The notes beneath the pieces were generated by a model that worked only from the letters and a program-made list of their open reading frames with translations, was not told the origin of the DNA and searched no databases. From Streptomyces sp. NBC_01224 (GTDB lineage: Bacteria > Actinomycetota > Actinomycetes > Streptomycetales > Streptomycetaceae), in the NCBI RefSeq assembly GCF_036002945.1, contig NZ_CP108529.1, positions 1-64,000 of the forward strand: a stretch of 64,000 nt of DNA, written 5' to 3'. This document shows positions 55,843 through 64,000 of the stretch, in pieces (the stretch's first letter is position 1; each line of letters begins with the position of its first letter). The translations under genes were made by a program, and so were the position numbers.

Positions 55843-56385
55843 TCAGACCCGGCCGAGGGGCCGATGAGGCTCGTCCGGGGGCTCCATCGTGATCGTGTCG
55901 CCGGGACGCACCACGCCGCCCACCTGGACGACGCTCATGATTCCGGCCTTACGCACAATGTTCCCGGCCTCGTCGCGGCCGACAACCTTCTTCAGCAGTC
56001 CGTCCTGGAAGTTGTCGATCTGCAGGCAGGGATTACGCAGACCTGTGACCTCCACGATCGCCTCGTCGCCGATGCGCAGCAGTGCCCCGCCGGGCAGGCC
56101 GAGCAGGTCGATGCCGCTGGTGGTGATGTTTTCGCCGGGTTCGCCGGGCGCCATGTTGAATCCATCTTCGCCGACTTCGGTGAAGAGCTCCTCGTGAATG
56201 AGATGGACCTGGCGCAGGTTCGGCTGGCTGGGGTCCTGCGCGACGCGCGAGCGGTGCTTGACCGTGACGCCAGCCTGTACGTCTCCCTCTACGCCGAGCC
56301 CGGCGAGCAACATGATGCTGGCCCGGTTGGGCTTGGTGAACGAGTACTCACTGTTGCTGCTAACTGCCGTTACCATCCCGCTCAT
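55843..56385 (-). CDS. MOSC-domain protein
   Basis: 180 residues: GMVTAVSSNSEYSFTKPNRA, GVEGDVQAGVTVKHRSRVAQ, GFNMAPGEPGENITTSGIDL, ALLRIGDEAIVEVTGLRNPC and a terminal VRPGDTITMEPP. MOSC domains move sulfur on a conserved cysteine (here in LRNPCLQID) to or from metal or pyridoxal enzymes, or act in molybdenum-cofactor sulfuration; stand-alone bacterial versions handle reactive substrates. ATG 56385 starts at the conserved GMVTAVS region. Monocistronic. Confidence 0.85.
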   Translation of the reverse strand: MSGMVTAVSSNSEYSFTKPNRASIMLLAGLGVEGDVQAGVTVKHRSRVAQDPSQPNLRQVHLIHEELFTEVGEDGFNMAPGEPGENITTSGIDLLGLPGGALLRIGDEAIVEVTGLRNPCLQIDNFQDGLLKKVVGRDEAGNIVRKAGIMSVVQVGGVVRPGDTITMEPPDEPHRPLGRV

Positions 56386-56839
56386 TCCGCGGCCCCCTGT
56401 TCGGTAGCGATGATTCGCCACGAGCCGAGCCCGCGGCCCTCAGCGCACAGGATCCTTGGGATCAATCGCGGGGCAGGCCGTTAGCGGTCGAGTCGTCGCG
56501 GGGCTCCGGGCGGCCAAGTCATTTGAGCCATCCAACGGCGACCAGCTCACAGCCATACCCAGAACCCCTGGGCCCGACGATCTTACGAATGACCGCCTCA
56601 AACCCACGCTTGGAAGGTAGGACAAGCTCACCTACGCTGTCCCTCGTTGCATGAAACCCGGTGTCCATTCCCGGGGATCAACCTCACTTGCGGCCCTGCC
56701 CCTGACGGGCCCGCGTGAGGTCTTCCGTGACAAGAAGCTGTACGGCGGGGCCGCGCCGGCGCTGGTCCTCGGAGCGCCGAACCTCGGGCCGCTGTCGCAT
56801 CGAGGGCGACGAGCGCGGCGCTCAACGACTCGTCGACCG
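56386..56839. other. Intergenic stretch, no gene seen
   Basis: About 450 bases without a supported gene; overlapping short frames only. Confidence 0.35.
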
Positions 56840-57050
56840 TCACTCGACGGCCGCCATCCCCGTCATGCGGGTGAACTTGTCGAAGTTCGCGAGTCGGCGC
56901 TCGCGCCGCACCGGTGCGCGTGTCGACGAGCACGACGAGGTCGTCCATCTGGCCGTAGGTGCGGTCACCGTCGAGGTAGAACTCCCGAGCGCCCCAGACC
57001 GGCATGAAGTCGGCATCGTCTTCATACCACCCGTCGACCTGGAGAGTGTG
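56840..57050 (-). pseudogene. Hypothetical gene remnant with frameshift
   Basis: Minus strand: HTLQVDGWYEDDADFMPVWG, REFYLDGDRTYGQMDDLVVL in one frame, then ERRLANFDKFTRMTGMAAVE in another. It reads as the C-terminal end of one protein with a 1-base shift near 56910. Family unknown. Confidence 0.4.
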
Positions 57051-57340
57051 CCGCGAAGCCGACCCGCCGTACGGAGGCACCACTCGGTCAACGTCCTGCT
57101 CGCAGCCGGGCAGCGCCCTGCTGACGTTCCGTCGGCCGCACCGCCTCCCGCCGTCGGGCGCGACGCCTACCGTCCCCGGCAGCACCAAGATCCCTGCCAA
57201 GCCGTCGCGAGGGCACCGCGGACCAACCAGCGTTGTCAGTGGCCCTCGTTAGTCTCCCCCTCATATCGCAGTTCAGGGGCTTCGTGGCCCTTGGTTCGGG
57301 CTGCGCTGACATCTGATGGACAGGCGGAGGGGCACGGCTG

Positions 57341-58207
57341 ATGGCGTGGCTGGCAGCGGGTGAGGGGTACGAGATCACCCTCGAGGACGGGCGTGTGGTC
57401 GCACGGCGAGTCGGAGGGCGGCAGTTGAAGGCGCTGCCGAAGGCGTTGCGCGACAGTCCCGAGGTCGACCGGCTGAGGCAGCTGGCCGAGTGGCTGGACC
57501 GGCACGCGGCCTTGTGCGTGGCTCAGGTGGATGCCTGGATGGTGTCGTCGCTTCCAGTCCCGACCGAGCTGATTGCGCGGGTGTGGCCGGACGAGGCGTG
57601 GCAGGCGGCGCTGTGTGACATGGCCGTCGTGGGCGACGATCCGGACGAGGTCGGCTTCCTGCGGGACGTCACCGGCGACGGGGAGCTCAAGGTGGTCGAC
57701 CTCGACGGTGAGACCGTGCGGCTGTCGCCTCGCACGATGACGCTTCCCCACCCCGTGCTCCTGCCGGACCTGGACGACGTACGGGACTTCGCGGCCGACC
57801 TCGGCATCACCCAGAAGGTGGAGCAGATCCACCGGGCGACCTGGACCAGGCCGGACGGGCCGGATGCCGGGCGTCCGGAGACGGCGATGGAGGTACGGGA
57901 CTACGCGGGCGGGAAGTTCGCCTCGCGGTTCGGTCTCGCGGCACGCGCCACAGGCCTCGGCTACCGGGTGTCCGGTGGCTACGCCACGTGCAAAGTACGT
58001 GATGGGGGCCGCAGCACGGAGGCGTCGGTGTGGATCGGCGAGCCGTACTGGGACGGGGAGTCGGAGACCGGCGGGCTGAGCTGGCACGACGAGGACGGCC
58101 GCGCGGTGCGGCTGACCGAGGTCGGGCCGGTGGCCTGGTCCGAGGGGATGCGCATGGCCGCTGCGCTGTACGCCGGCCGCACGATCGAAGAGGGTGGGGA
58201 CGCGTGA
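57341..58207 (+). CDS. DUF4132-type protein of a MoxR-linked system
   Basis: 288 residues. YEITLEDGRVVARRVGGRQL, KALPKALRDSPEVDRLRQLA and LPHPVLLPDLDDVRDFAADL, then LGITQKVEQIHRATW, match the C-terminal half of DUF4132 (MolR/YehI-like) proteins. These occur with MoxR-type ATPases and VWA proteins; their biochemical role is unknown. ATG 57341 has GGAGGGG upstream. The stop overlaps the next start (GTGA), so it is translationally coupled to the 1638-residue protein. Confidence 0.7.
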   Translation: MAWLAAGEGYEITLEDGRVVARRVGGRQLKALPKALRDSPEVDRLRQLAEWLDRHAALCVAQVDAWMVSSLPVPTELIARVWPDEAWQAALCDMAVVGDDPDEVGFLRDVTGDGELKVVDLDGETVRLSPRTMTLPHPVLLPDLDDVRDFAADLGITQKVEQIHRATWTRPDGPDAGRPETAMEVRDYAGGKFASRFGLAARATGLGYRVSGGYATCKVRDGGRSTEASVWIGEPYWDGESETGGLSWHDEDGRAVRLTEVGPVAWSEGMRMAAALYAGRTIEEGGDA

Positions 58208-61200
58208 CCGGGACGGTTGGGAACGACAACAAGGAGCTGCTCGCGGCAGGCGCGGTCCTCCCGGCCGACGCGCGGGGTGCGGGCCCCTCAGCGGTCGAAC
58301 TGACCGCACGGGCCTATCGCCACGCGGTGCTCGGCGAGGATCGGGTCGTCGTGCGGCTGGCCGCGGCCGAACTGGGCCCCGCCGAGGACCTCGCCGCCGG
58401 CTTCCTCGGGCTTGAGCCGCAGGGCGAGCCGGCCGTGGTCGGTCTCGGCCGGCGCCAGGAGCTCGGCTTTCCCGAGTGGGTGCTGGTGCACCACCCCGAG
58501 GACGGGCACCACGCCCTGGCGGTCGTGCCGGAGCTGGACCGACTGGCCCGGCAGGCCAAGACCAAGCCCAAGGCCGCCCTGGACGCCTGCCACGAGCTGG
58601 CCGGGCGGCTCGCCGCGGCCGTCCCCCACTTCCTGCCCGTCTTCTACGAGCAGGCCGCGCGGGTCTTCCTCGGCGTCGAGAACAGCACGTACGCCGGCCA
58701 GCTGTTCGGCCGTGCCCGCACGAGCGAGGCGCAGCACGGGCTGACGGTCGACGAGGACCGGCTCGACGCCGTGTTCCTGGAGTTCGCCCTGGCCGGCGCG
58801 CTGCCGGTGAAGGTCCTGACCGGTTACGGCAAGGACCTGTCGGCCCGGCTCGCGCCCGTCGAGGCGTACGAGCGGTTCCTGCGGCTGTGCGTGCGCCGGA
58901 CCGCCGGCGGTCTCGCGCCGTCCGCCCAGGCCGCGGTGGAGCTGAAGCGGCTCGCCCGCGCCGCGGCCCTGTCCGGCAACGAGGCGGAGCAGGACTACCT
59001 CGCCGAGCTCCTTCCGCTGCCGGCCACCTTGCGCGCCGCCGCCGGTTGGTGGAAGTCGCACCGCGGCGCGCTGGTCGCGCTGGCCCGGCGCGTTCCGTCC
59101 GTGCGGGGCACGCTGCTGTCGATGACCCCGCCCGGGGACAACGGGGATATGACCGAGCTGTGGCTGGGAATCATGGCGGAGTCCGGGGCCGACGCCGGTC
59201 TCGCGGACGCCGACCTGCCGCAGGAGGAGCAGTGCTCCGACGGCGCGGCGGGCTGGCTGGAGCGCTTTCACCGCGCTCGGCATCGCGGTTGGGGGCCGCG
59301 CCCGACGCCGCCCGCCCTGCTGGAACTGGTCGAGCGGGCGGCCGGCCGGCTGCGTGCCGATCTGGCGGCGCGGGCCGAGGGCGAGCGGTTTCTGCGGATC
59401 GGTGTCGAGGACGTGAACCTGCTGGACCTCCTGCTCTCGCTGGAGATCGCGGTCGCCGACCCCGAGGAGAAGTCCGCCCACCACCGGCGAGGCAGCGCCC
59501 TGAGCCTGTCGGACTGGGCCCGCGGCGAGGAGCCGCGGGACCTGGTCGCGCTGGCGGCCGACCCCCGCTTCCGGCCCGCCTTCGGGCGCGGGGCGAACAG
59601 CTACAACAGCGCTTCCTCCGGTGCGGACGTGATGCGGCGGCTGGCCGCCTCGCCCGGCGGCCGCCCGATGCTCACCGAGTGGATGCGTGAGGTGGCCGCC
59701 TCGTCGGTGGCTGCCGGGCTGCCCGGACTTCCGCAGGCGATCGAGCGGCTTTCGTGGCTGCCCTCCGAGGCTCTCGCGCTCGCGCCGCAGGAGGTCGCGG
59801 CCGCAGCCGGCGCCGATCTCGGCGAGGCCGTGGCGCGCACACTACGAGGCGGTCTGTGGGAGGAGCTGCGCTGGCCGGCGTGGGAGGAGGCGCTGACGGA
59901 GCTGGCACCGGGCCACCACACCACCGAGGGTCTGACGGTCGTCGAGGCCTGGCCGTATCTGATCGTGGCCAACGCGACGCAGGTGCGCGTCATCGACGCC
60001 GACTCCACCGTTCTCGTGCACGATCTGAGGCTGCCCACCACGTCCGTGTGGCGGACGGGCTTCCACTACGTGGACGGTGCGTTGCTGGTGTTCTGGAGCA
60101 CGTACGGTCGCGGCGAGCCGCAAGGCTACTGGCACACCGCGCCCGACACGGTGTTCGCTCTCGCCGGTATCGGCGCCGGCTCCTGGGCCATGCGTTCGGA
60201 CCACCTCAGCCTGCAACTGCCCGGCGGCGGCCGCACCACCGGCGGCGGGGTCCTCCACAGCGGCGACACGAAGCTGCCCGCGGAGCGCGCGCTGCTGTCC
60301 GACGGCACGTCGTACTGGGTGTGGCAGGACAGGGACGGGGAGGACAAGGGCGGCTGGCTCGAATACGACCCCGTAGGCGGTGCGTACGGCCGGCGCTCGC
60401 AGCCCGGCTTCCTCGCCGACGCGCTGCTGCGGCACGCCCCAGGGGCCGAGTTGGCGGCCGGCTCGTGCCGGCTGCGGCCCGCCCCGGCGGTGGCGGGTTC
60501 GGCCCAGGGGACGTCCGCGGACGGGCTCCTCGGCTGGCGTGTCGTGCGGCTGTCGGACGGCAGCCACCACGGCGAGGACACCACCGGACGGGTCGTCACC
60601 CTTCCGAAGGGGGCCGACAGGCCCGTCGCCGCGCTGACGTTCCCCGGCGACGACCGACCGCGGGCGCTGACCCAGCAGTGGCGCGAGCTGTTGCTCAGCG
60701 ACCCGGAGGGCACGGTCACGATGTCGGCCGAGTGCGACCACCGCAACGAGCTGTACGGGACCGCGGCTCAGGCCCTGCCGCCGCTGCCGTACCTGCACAT
60801 GCTGCGCGCGCGGGATCCGCAGGGGTCGGCGGCGCTGCGGGGCACCGACGCGGAGTCGGCCGGCGTCCTGCTGAAGGCGGCTGTGCTCGCGGAGCGGGTG
60901 GCGGACCTGCCCGAGTTGGTGAGCGCCGCGCTGCCGCAGGTCTCGGCACCCGAGCTGGTCGCCGGCGTGGTGAAGGTGCTGCGCTTCGCGGTGCGGCAGC
61001 AGAAGGCCCTGGACGCCGTGGCCGCACGGCTCGACCCCGCCGCCGAGCCCACGGAGGTCCGGGTCCAGGGACCGAGTGACCACGTGCTCGCCAAGGCGCT
61101 GCACGGCATCGTCGATACCGGCTACTACCAGTACGCGGACACCGACGTGACCCACCGATACCTGGAGACTCTGGCGTCCGTGCGCGCGGACACCGCCGCC

Positions 61201-63120
61201 ACGGCGCTGCCGGGCCGGCTGCACTTCGATCTCCCGTCGCTGCCCTACTCGGGACTGCCGTTCGTCTCGCTCCTGGACGAGCCGGCCGCGATCGCCTACC
61301 GGGCCGTCGCGCCCGGCAGCGAACCGGCACACCGGGCAGCCCTGCTCGAAGTCCTCGGCCGGGTGGACGCGCTGGGGCTGGCCTCGACGGCGGCCTCGGC
61401 CGGTCACTGGCGCCGGGTCCTGGTCCGCCTGTCGACGCCCCACCTGCACACGCCGGACGGCCAGCGGCGCAACGTCGCGCACCGCAGTGTGCTGCCCCTG
61501 GGCGGCGGTGCTCTGCTCGGCATCACCGAGCACAACTCAAGTGTCGACGACGGGTGGGAGTTCGGCGCGCTGCTCCACGACCCGAACGGCTGTGTCGAGG
61601 TGCCCGGCCCCTACACCGTGAGCAGTGACGCGCCGGTGGGCGACCGGTTGCGCGGCGCCGACTGGCTGACCGGCTTCCTCGGGGAGGCACAGTCCCGTGA
61701 GGCGGTGCCCTTCCTGCCGGAGGCCGCCGACGAGTTCAGCCGACTCACCGGTGTGTCCCGGGCGCTGGCCCGGATCGTTCTCGTGGGCATGCCCGACGTG
61801 GACAGCTGGGAGAACAACTTCCTGCCGACCGAGCTGCGCAAGACGCTCGGGCTGAAGGTGGCCGAGGCGGGACACGCCCGCGACGAGCTGCGCGCGCTCC
61901 CGGTCGAGGTACGCAGGGCGGTGCTCGCGGCGCTCCTGCCCGACGACCCGGCCCGGCTGTGGAGCGAGGGCCCGGACATGGCGTCGGCGGCCGCCGTGTG
62001 GAACGAGAAGGTGGGACGGCGCCGGCAGGTGCCCGACTGGCTGGCGGCGGAGGCCGCGCGCGCCGCGCGCAGCGGCTGGCCCGTGCACCGGGCGCTCCCG
62101 GCGCTGCTGGAACCGGCGTCGTCGCCGGAGCTCGGCGTCGACGTCCCGTGGCGCATCGAGGGAGATCACCCGGCGACGGTGTCCCCCGCCGATGCGCCGT
62201 TCACCTCGGCGGTGCTGATCGGCTCGATGAGCCTGATGGCCTGGCTGGCCCACCGGCTGCCCGCCGGCGATCCGGTACGGGCGGCGCTGCCGAGTGCGCT
62301 GACCGCCGTGCGGCAGCGTCTTGCGGCACCCGAACTGCTGCTCTCCGCCGGGTATTACACGAGCCTCGCGGACTTCCGGAAGGTGGCCGGCGCCCCGACG
62401 GAGACGGCACCGGACCACGAGCGGTACGGCGCGGTGCTCATGGCCACGCAGGACGGCCAGCCCCAGCCGGCCGTACGGCCCGCCCTGCTGGACTCCACCG
62501 GCTCCGACCCGTACCTGGTGGCACTGCGCGGCGCCGATCAGCAGCCGACCGGGGTCGAGACGGCGCTGCGGTGGGCGTACGATCCGGCGTTCGCACGGCT
62601 GCTGGCCGACCCGGGCGTGCCCGTGGCCGGCACGGCGGACGACGAGGGCCTGTGGTGGCCGCAGGATCCGTCTCGTTCGGTGCCCGAGCGGGTGGCCGAG
62701 GTCGCCGATGCACACGGTCTGACCGCCGACGCGGCAACGCTGTACCTGATGCTGCTGGCCATGCCCGACCCGACGGACCGCAACACCGCGCGATGGACGG
62801 GGTGGAAGCCGGCCCGTCTCAAGACGGCGCGGGCCGAACTGGCCGACACCGACCTGGTGGTGTCGGGCGTACGGGCCCGGGCGGGACGCTCGCTGGTCCT
62901 GCCGGGCGCCTGGGCGGAGCAGTCGGCGCCCGTCCTGCCCGTCGAGCAGTGGAAGCTGCCGATGTACGGGGTGGCCACGGGCGGCCGGCCGGTGCTGGGC
63001 ACCCTGGTGCCGAGCGAACCGGCTGCGGAGCTGTTCGCCCGGGCCTGGCAGCGGATCCTCGACGGCGACCTCCCGCGCTTCGAGGAGCTGAAGGTGCGGC
63101 GTACCAGGCGCCACCGCTGA
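58204..63120 (+). CDS. 1638-residue protein of the DUF4132-MoxR gene cluster
   Basis: A very large cytosolic protein without signal peptide or membrane segment. The first ~550 residues are helical and repeat-like (ELAGRLAAAVPHFLPVFYEQ, AQAAVELKRLARAAALSG). Residues ~580-830 look beta-rich (VVEAWPYLIVANATQVRVID, DGTSYWVWQDRDGEDKGGWL), and the rest is again helical, ending in VRRTRRHR. It is unusually long and I do not recognise a catalytic motif; it may be a scaffold or effector in the MoxR system. GTG 58204 overlaps the previous stop by 4 bases. A strong hairpin follows the stop. Confidence 0.8.
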   Translation: MTGTVGNDNKELLAAGAVLPADARGAGPSAVELTARAYRHAVLGEDRVVVRLAAAELGPAEDLAAGFLGLEPQGEPAVVGLGRRQELGFPEWVLVHHPEDGHHALAVVPELDRLARQAKTKPKAALDACHELAGRLAAAVPHFLPVFYEQAARVFLGVENSTYAGQLFGRARTSEAQHGLTVDEDRLDAVFLEFALAGALPVKVLTGYGKDLSARLAPVEAYERFLRLCVRRTAGGLAPSAQAAVELKRLARAAALSGNEAEQDYLAELLPLPATLRAAAGWWKSHRGALVALARRVPSVRGTLLSMTPPGDNGDMTELWLGIMAESGADAGLADADLPQEEQCSDGAAGWLERFHRARHRGWGPRPTPPALLELVERAAGRLRADLAARAEGERFLRIGVEDVNLLDLLLSLEIAVADPEEKSAHHRRGSALSLSDWARGEEPRDLVALAADPRFRPAFGRGANSYNSASSGADVMRRLAASPGGRPMLTEWMREVAASSVAAGLPGLPQAIERLSWLPSEALALAPQEVAAAAGADLGEAVARTLRGGLWEELRWPAWEEALTELAPGHHTTEGLTVVEAWPYLIVANATQVRVIDADSTVLVHDLRLPTTSVWRTGFHYVDGALLVFWSTYGRGEPQGYWHTAPDTVFALAGIGAGSWAMRSDHLSLQLPGGGRTTGGGVLHSGDTKLPAERALLSDGTSYWVWQDRDGEDKGGWLEYDPVGGAYGRRSQPGFLADALLRHAPGAELAAGSCRLRPAPAVAGSAQGTSADGLLGWRVVRLSDGSHHGEDTTGRVVTLPKGADRPVAALTFPGDDRPRALTQQWRELLLSDPEGTVTMSAECDHRNELYGTAAQALPPLPYLHMLRARDPQGSAALRGTDAESAGVLLKAAVLAERVADLPELVSAALPQVSAPELVAGVVKVLRFAVRQQKALDAVAARLDPAAEPTEVRVQGPSDHVLAKALHGIVDTGYYQYADTDVTHRYLETLASVRADTAATALPGRLHFDLPSLPYSGLPFVSLLDEPAAIAYRAVAPGSEPAHRAALLEVLGRVDALGLASTAASAGHWRRVLVRLSTPHLHTPDGQRRNVAHRSVLPLGGGALLGITEHNSSVDDGWEFGALLHDPNGCVEVPGPYTVSSDAPVGDRLRGADWLTGFLGEAQSREAVPFLPEAADEFSRLTGVSRALARIVLVGMPDVDSWENNFLPTELRKTLGLKVAEAGHARDELRALPVEVRRAVLAALLPDDPARLWSEGPDMASAAAVWNEKVGRRRQVPDWLAAEAARAARSGWPVHRALPALLEPASSPELGVDVPWRIEGDHPATVSPADAPFTSAVLIGSMSLMAWLAHRLPAGDPVRAALPSALTAVRQRLAAPELLLSAGYYTSLADFRKVAGAPTETAPDHERYGAVLMATQDGQPQPAVRPALLDSTGSDPYLVALRGADQQPTGVETALRWAYDPAFARLLADPGVPVAGTADDEGLWWPQDPSRSVPERVAEVADAHGLTADAATLYLMLLAMPDPTDRNTARWTGWKPARLKTARAELADTDLVVSGVRARAGRSLVLPGAWAEQSAPVLPVEQWKLPMYGVATGGRPVLGTLVPSEPAAELFARAWQRILDGDLPRFEELKVRRTRRHR

Positions 63121-63173
63121 GGCGCCGCCGAACGGCACCTGAGCCGCCGCTGACCGGCCGCCCGTAGTCAGCA

Positions 63174-63209
63174 CGGCGCGGCGCGCCCGTCCCCGGGTGC
63201 GCCGCGCCG
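63174..63209 (+). terminator. Hairpin between the 1638-residue gene and MoxR gene
   Basis: A perfect 11-bp stem CGGCGCGGCGC/GCGCCGCGCCG (63174-63184, 63199-63209). It suggests the MoxR gene has its own promoter or is reached by read-through. Confidence 0.7.
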
Positions 63210-63258
63210 GTTCCCGACCCGTATGAACACCTGCCGAACCATGACGAAGGAAACCCGC

Positions 63259-64000
63259 ATGACCGCCACCGAACAGACCGCACCCGTCCGGCAGGGCCAG
63301 CCGGCCGAGGAGCGCCACGCCGTCGAACTCGCCTTCCTCGCCGCCCAGGACCCCGGGCCGCGGCCGCCCGGCTGGGCGCTCACTCCTCGCGCGGTGGTCA
63401 CGTTCGTCTGCGGCAGCGACGGCGTGGAGCTGGCCCTGCCCGGGCGTCGCGCCGGTCTGCCGTCGAAGCTGGTGATCGCCCCGAAGTTCGTCGGCGAGCG
63501 CGCGCTGGTCGAACGCTGTGTGGTCACCCTCGCCGGAGAGCGCGGGCTGCTGCTCACCGGTGAGCCCGGCACGGCCAAGTCGATGCTGTCGGAGCTGCTC
63601 GCGGCCGCTGTCAGCGGGACCAGCGCCCTGACGGTGCAGGGCACGGCGGGCACCACCGAGGACGCGTTCCGCTACGGATGGAACTACGCCCTGCTGCTCG
63701 CCCAGGGCCCCTCCCCGCAGGCCCTCGTGGACTCCCCGGTCCTCGCCGCCATGCGAGCCGGACGGGTGGTGCGGGTCGAGGAGATCACCCGCTGTCTGCC
63801 CGAGGTCCAGGACGCCCTCGTCTCCATCCTGTCGGACCGGCGGATCAGCGTACCCGAGCTGACCTCCACCGAGGACGCGGTCGTCCGCGCCGCCCCCGGC
63901 TTCACCGTCATCGCCACCGCCAACCTGCGCGACCGGGGCGTCTCCGAGATGTCGGCCGCGCTGAAGCGCCGTTTCAACTTCGAGACCGTCGACCCGATCG
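63259..64000 (+). CDS. MoxR-type AAA+ ATPase (partial, runs off the window)
   Basis: 247 residues visible, still open at the edge. Walker A LLLTGEPGTAKSMLSELLAA near 100; a Walker B region with EE in GRVVRVEEITRCLPEVQDAL, then VSILSDRRISVPEL and sensor 1 GFTVIATANLRDRGVSEMS, followed by the arginine-finger region ALKRRFNFETV. This is the MoxR/YehL class, which works with VWA-domain partners. ATG 63259 has GAAGGAA upstream. The upstream genes suggest a YehL/MolR-like module; the VWA partner would be expected to the right. Confidence 0.88.
   Translation, partial: MTATEQTAPVRQGQPAEERHAVELAFLAAQDPGPRPPGWALTPRAVVTFVCGSDGVELALPGRRAGLPSKLVIAPKFVGERALVERCVVTLAGERGLLLTGEPGTAKSMLSELLAAAVSGTSALTVQGTAGTTEDAFRYGWNYALLLAQGPSPQALVDSPVLAAMRAGRVVRVEEITRCLPEVQDALVSILSDRRISVPELTSTEDAVVRAAPGFTVIATANLRDRGVSEMSAALKRRFNFETVDPI

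Noticed and set aside
1..64000. tRNA or rRNA genes
   Set aside because: I saw no cloverleaf with a TTCGA-type T arm and acceptor pairing, and no rRNA-like stretch.

Overview
The window looks like the extreme left end of a Streptomyces (or close relative) linear replicon. Base composition is GC-rich with strong G/C third positions. The first ~380 bases are packed with short-loop palindromes of the kind that form Streptomyces telomeres, and a telomere-proximal helicase gene and a tpg terminal-protein gene lie just behind them. From memory, the sequence matches the archetypal telomere from just after its first palindrome, so position 1 is probably only about a dozen bases from the physical DNA end. 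Sequence alone cannot say whether this is a chromosome arm or a linear plasmid.

Layout. 0-7 kb: telomere, a low-GC orphan gene, a TtrA-like helicase, a lipoprotein, a shattered second copy of the helicase C-terminus, and tpg sitting between the two pieces of that second copy. 7-14 kb: nested mobile DNA on the minus strand. A three-gene tyrosine-recombinase cassette (recombinase with a 1-base frameshift, XRE-type HTH protein, zinc-ribbon degenerate recombinase) abuts the truncated end of a Tn7/Mu-like transposon that has a DDE transposase and two AAA+ ATPases, one fused to an N-terminal HTH. 14-24 kb: secreted and surface proteins (a WxL-like pair, an M1 aminopeptidase lipoprotein), a truncated resolvase, a HelD/HelR-type RNA-polymerase-recycling ATPase and a SMI1/KNR4 protein. 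23-28 kb: gene and IS remnants. 27.7-34.5 kb: an intact metabolic island with a two-domain Lrp regulator, an MFS exporter, a 2OG-Fe(II) oxygenase, an FAD monooxygenase and a TetR regulator. 35-40 kb: a broken ISL3 element, a DUF6207-like gene with an in-frame TGA, a membrane protein/GntR pair and a large secreted repeat protein. 40.7-44.0 kb: two near-identical IS1380-family copies head-to-tail, 1 base apart. 44-57 kb: more remnants (IS5, IS110, IS982, integrase, Toprim and kinase pieces) mixed with a few intact accessory genes (LGFP/DUF2599 secreted protein, DUF1877, Tat-exported protein, MOSC). 57.3-64 kb: an intact plus-strand run of a DUF4132-type protein, a 1638-residue protein and a MoxR-type AAA+ ATPase that is cut by the window edge.

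How it fits together. The terminus carries DNA-end functions (telomere, helicase, Tpg) next to a zone of transposition and decay, then conserved operon-like DNA starting near 57 kb. The most unusual items are the telomere/helicase/tpg arrangement with no tap-like gene adjacent, the recombinase trio with a catalytically degenerate zinc-ribbon partner, the dual-ATPase transposon, the abutted IS1380 pair with a shared internal frame change, and the DUF4132-giant-MoxR run. Family names come from recognition of motifs by eye; no database search was run.
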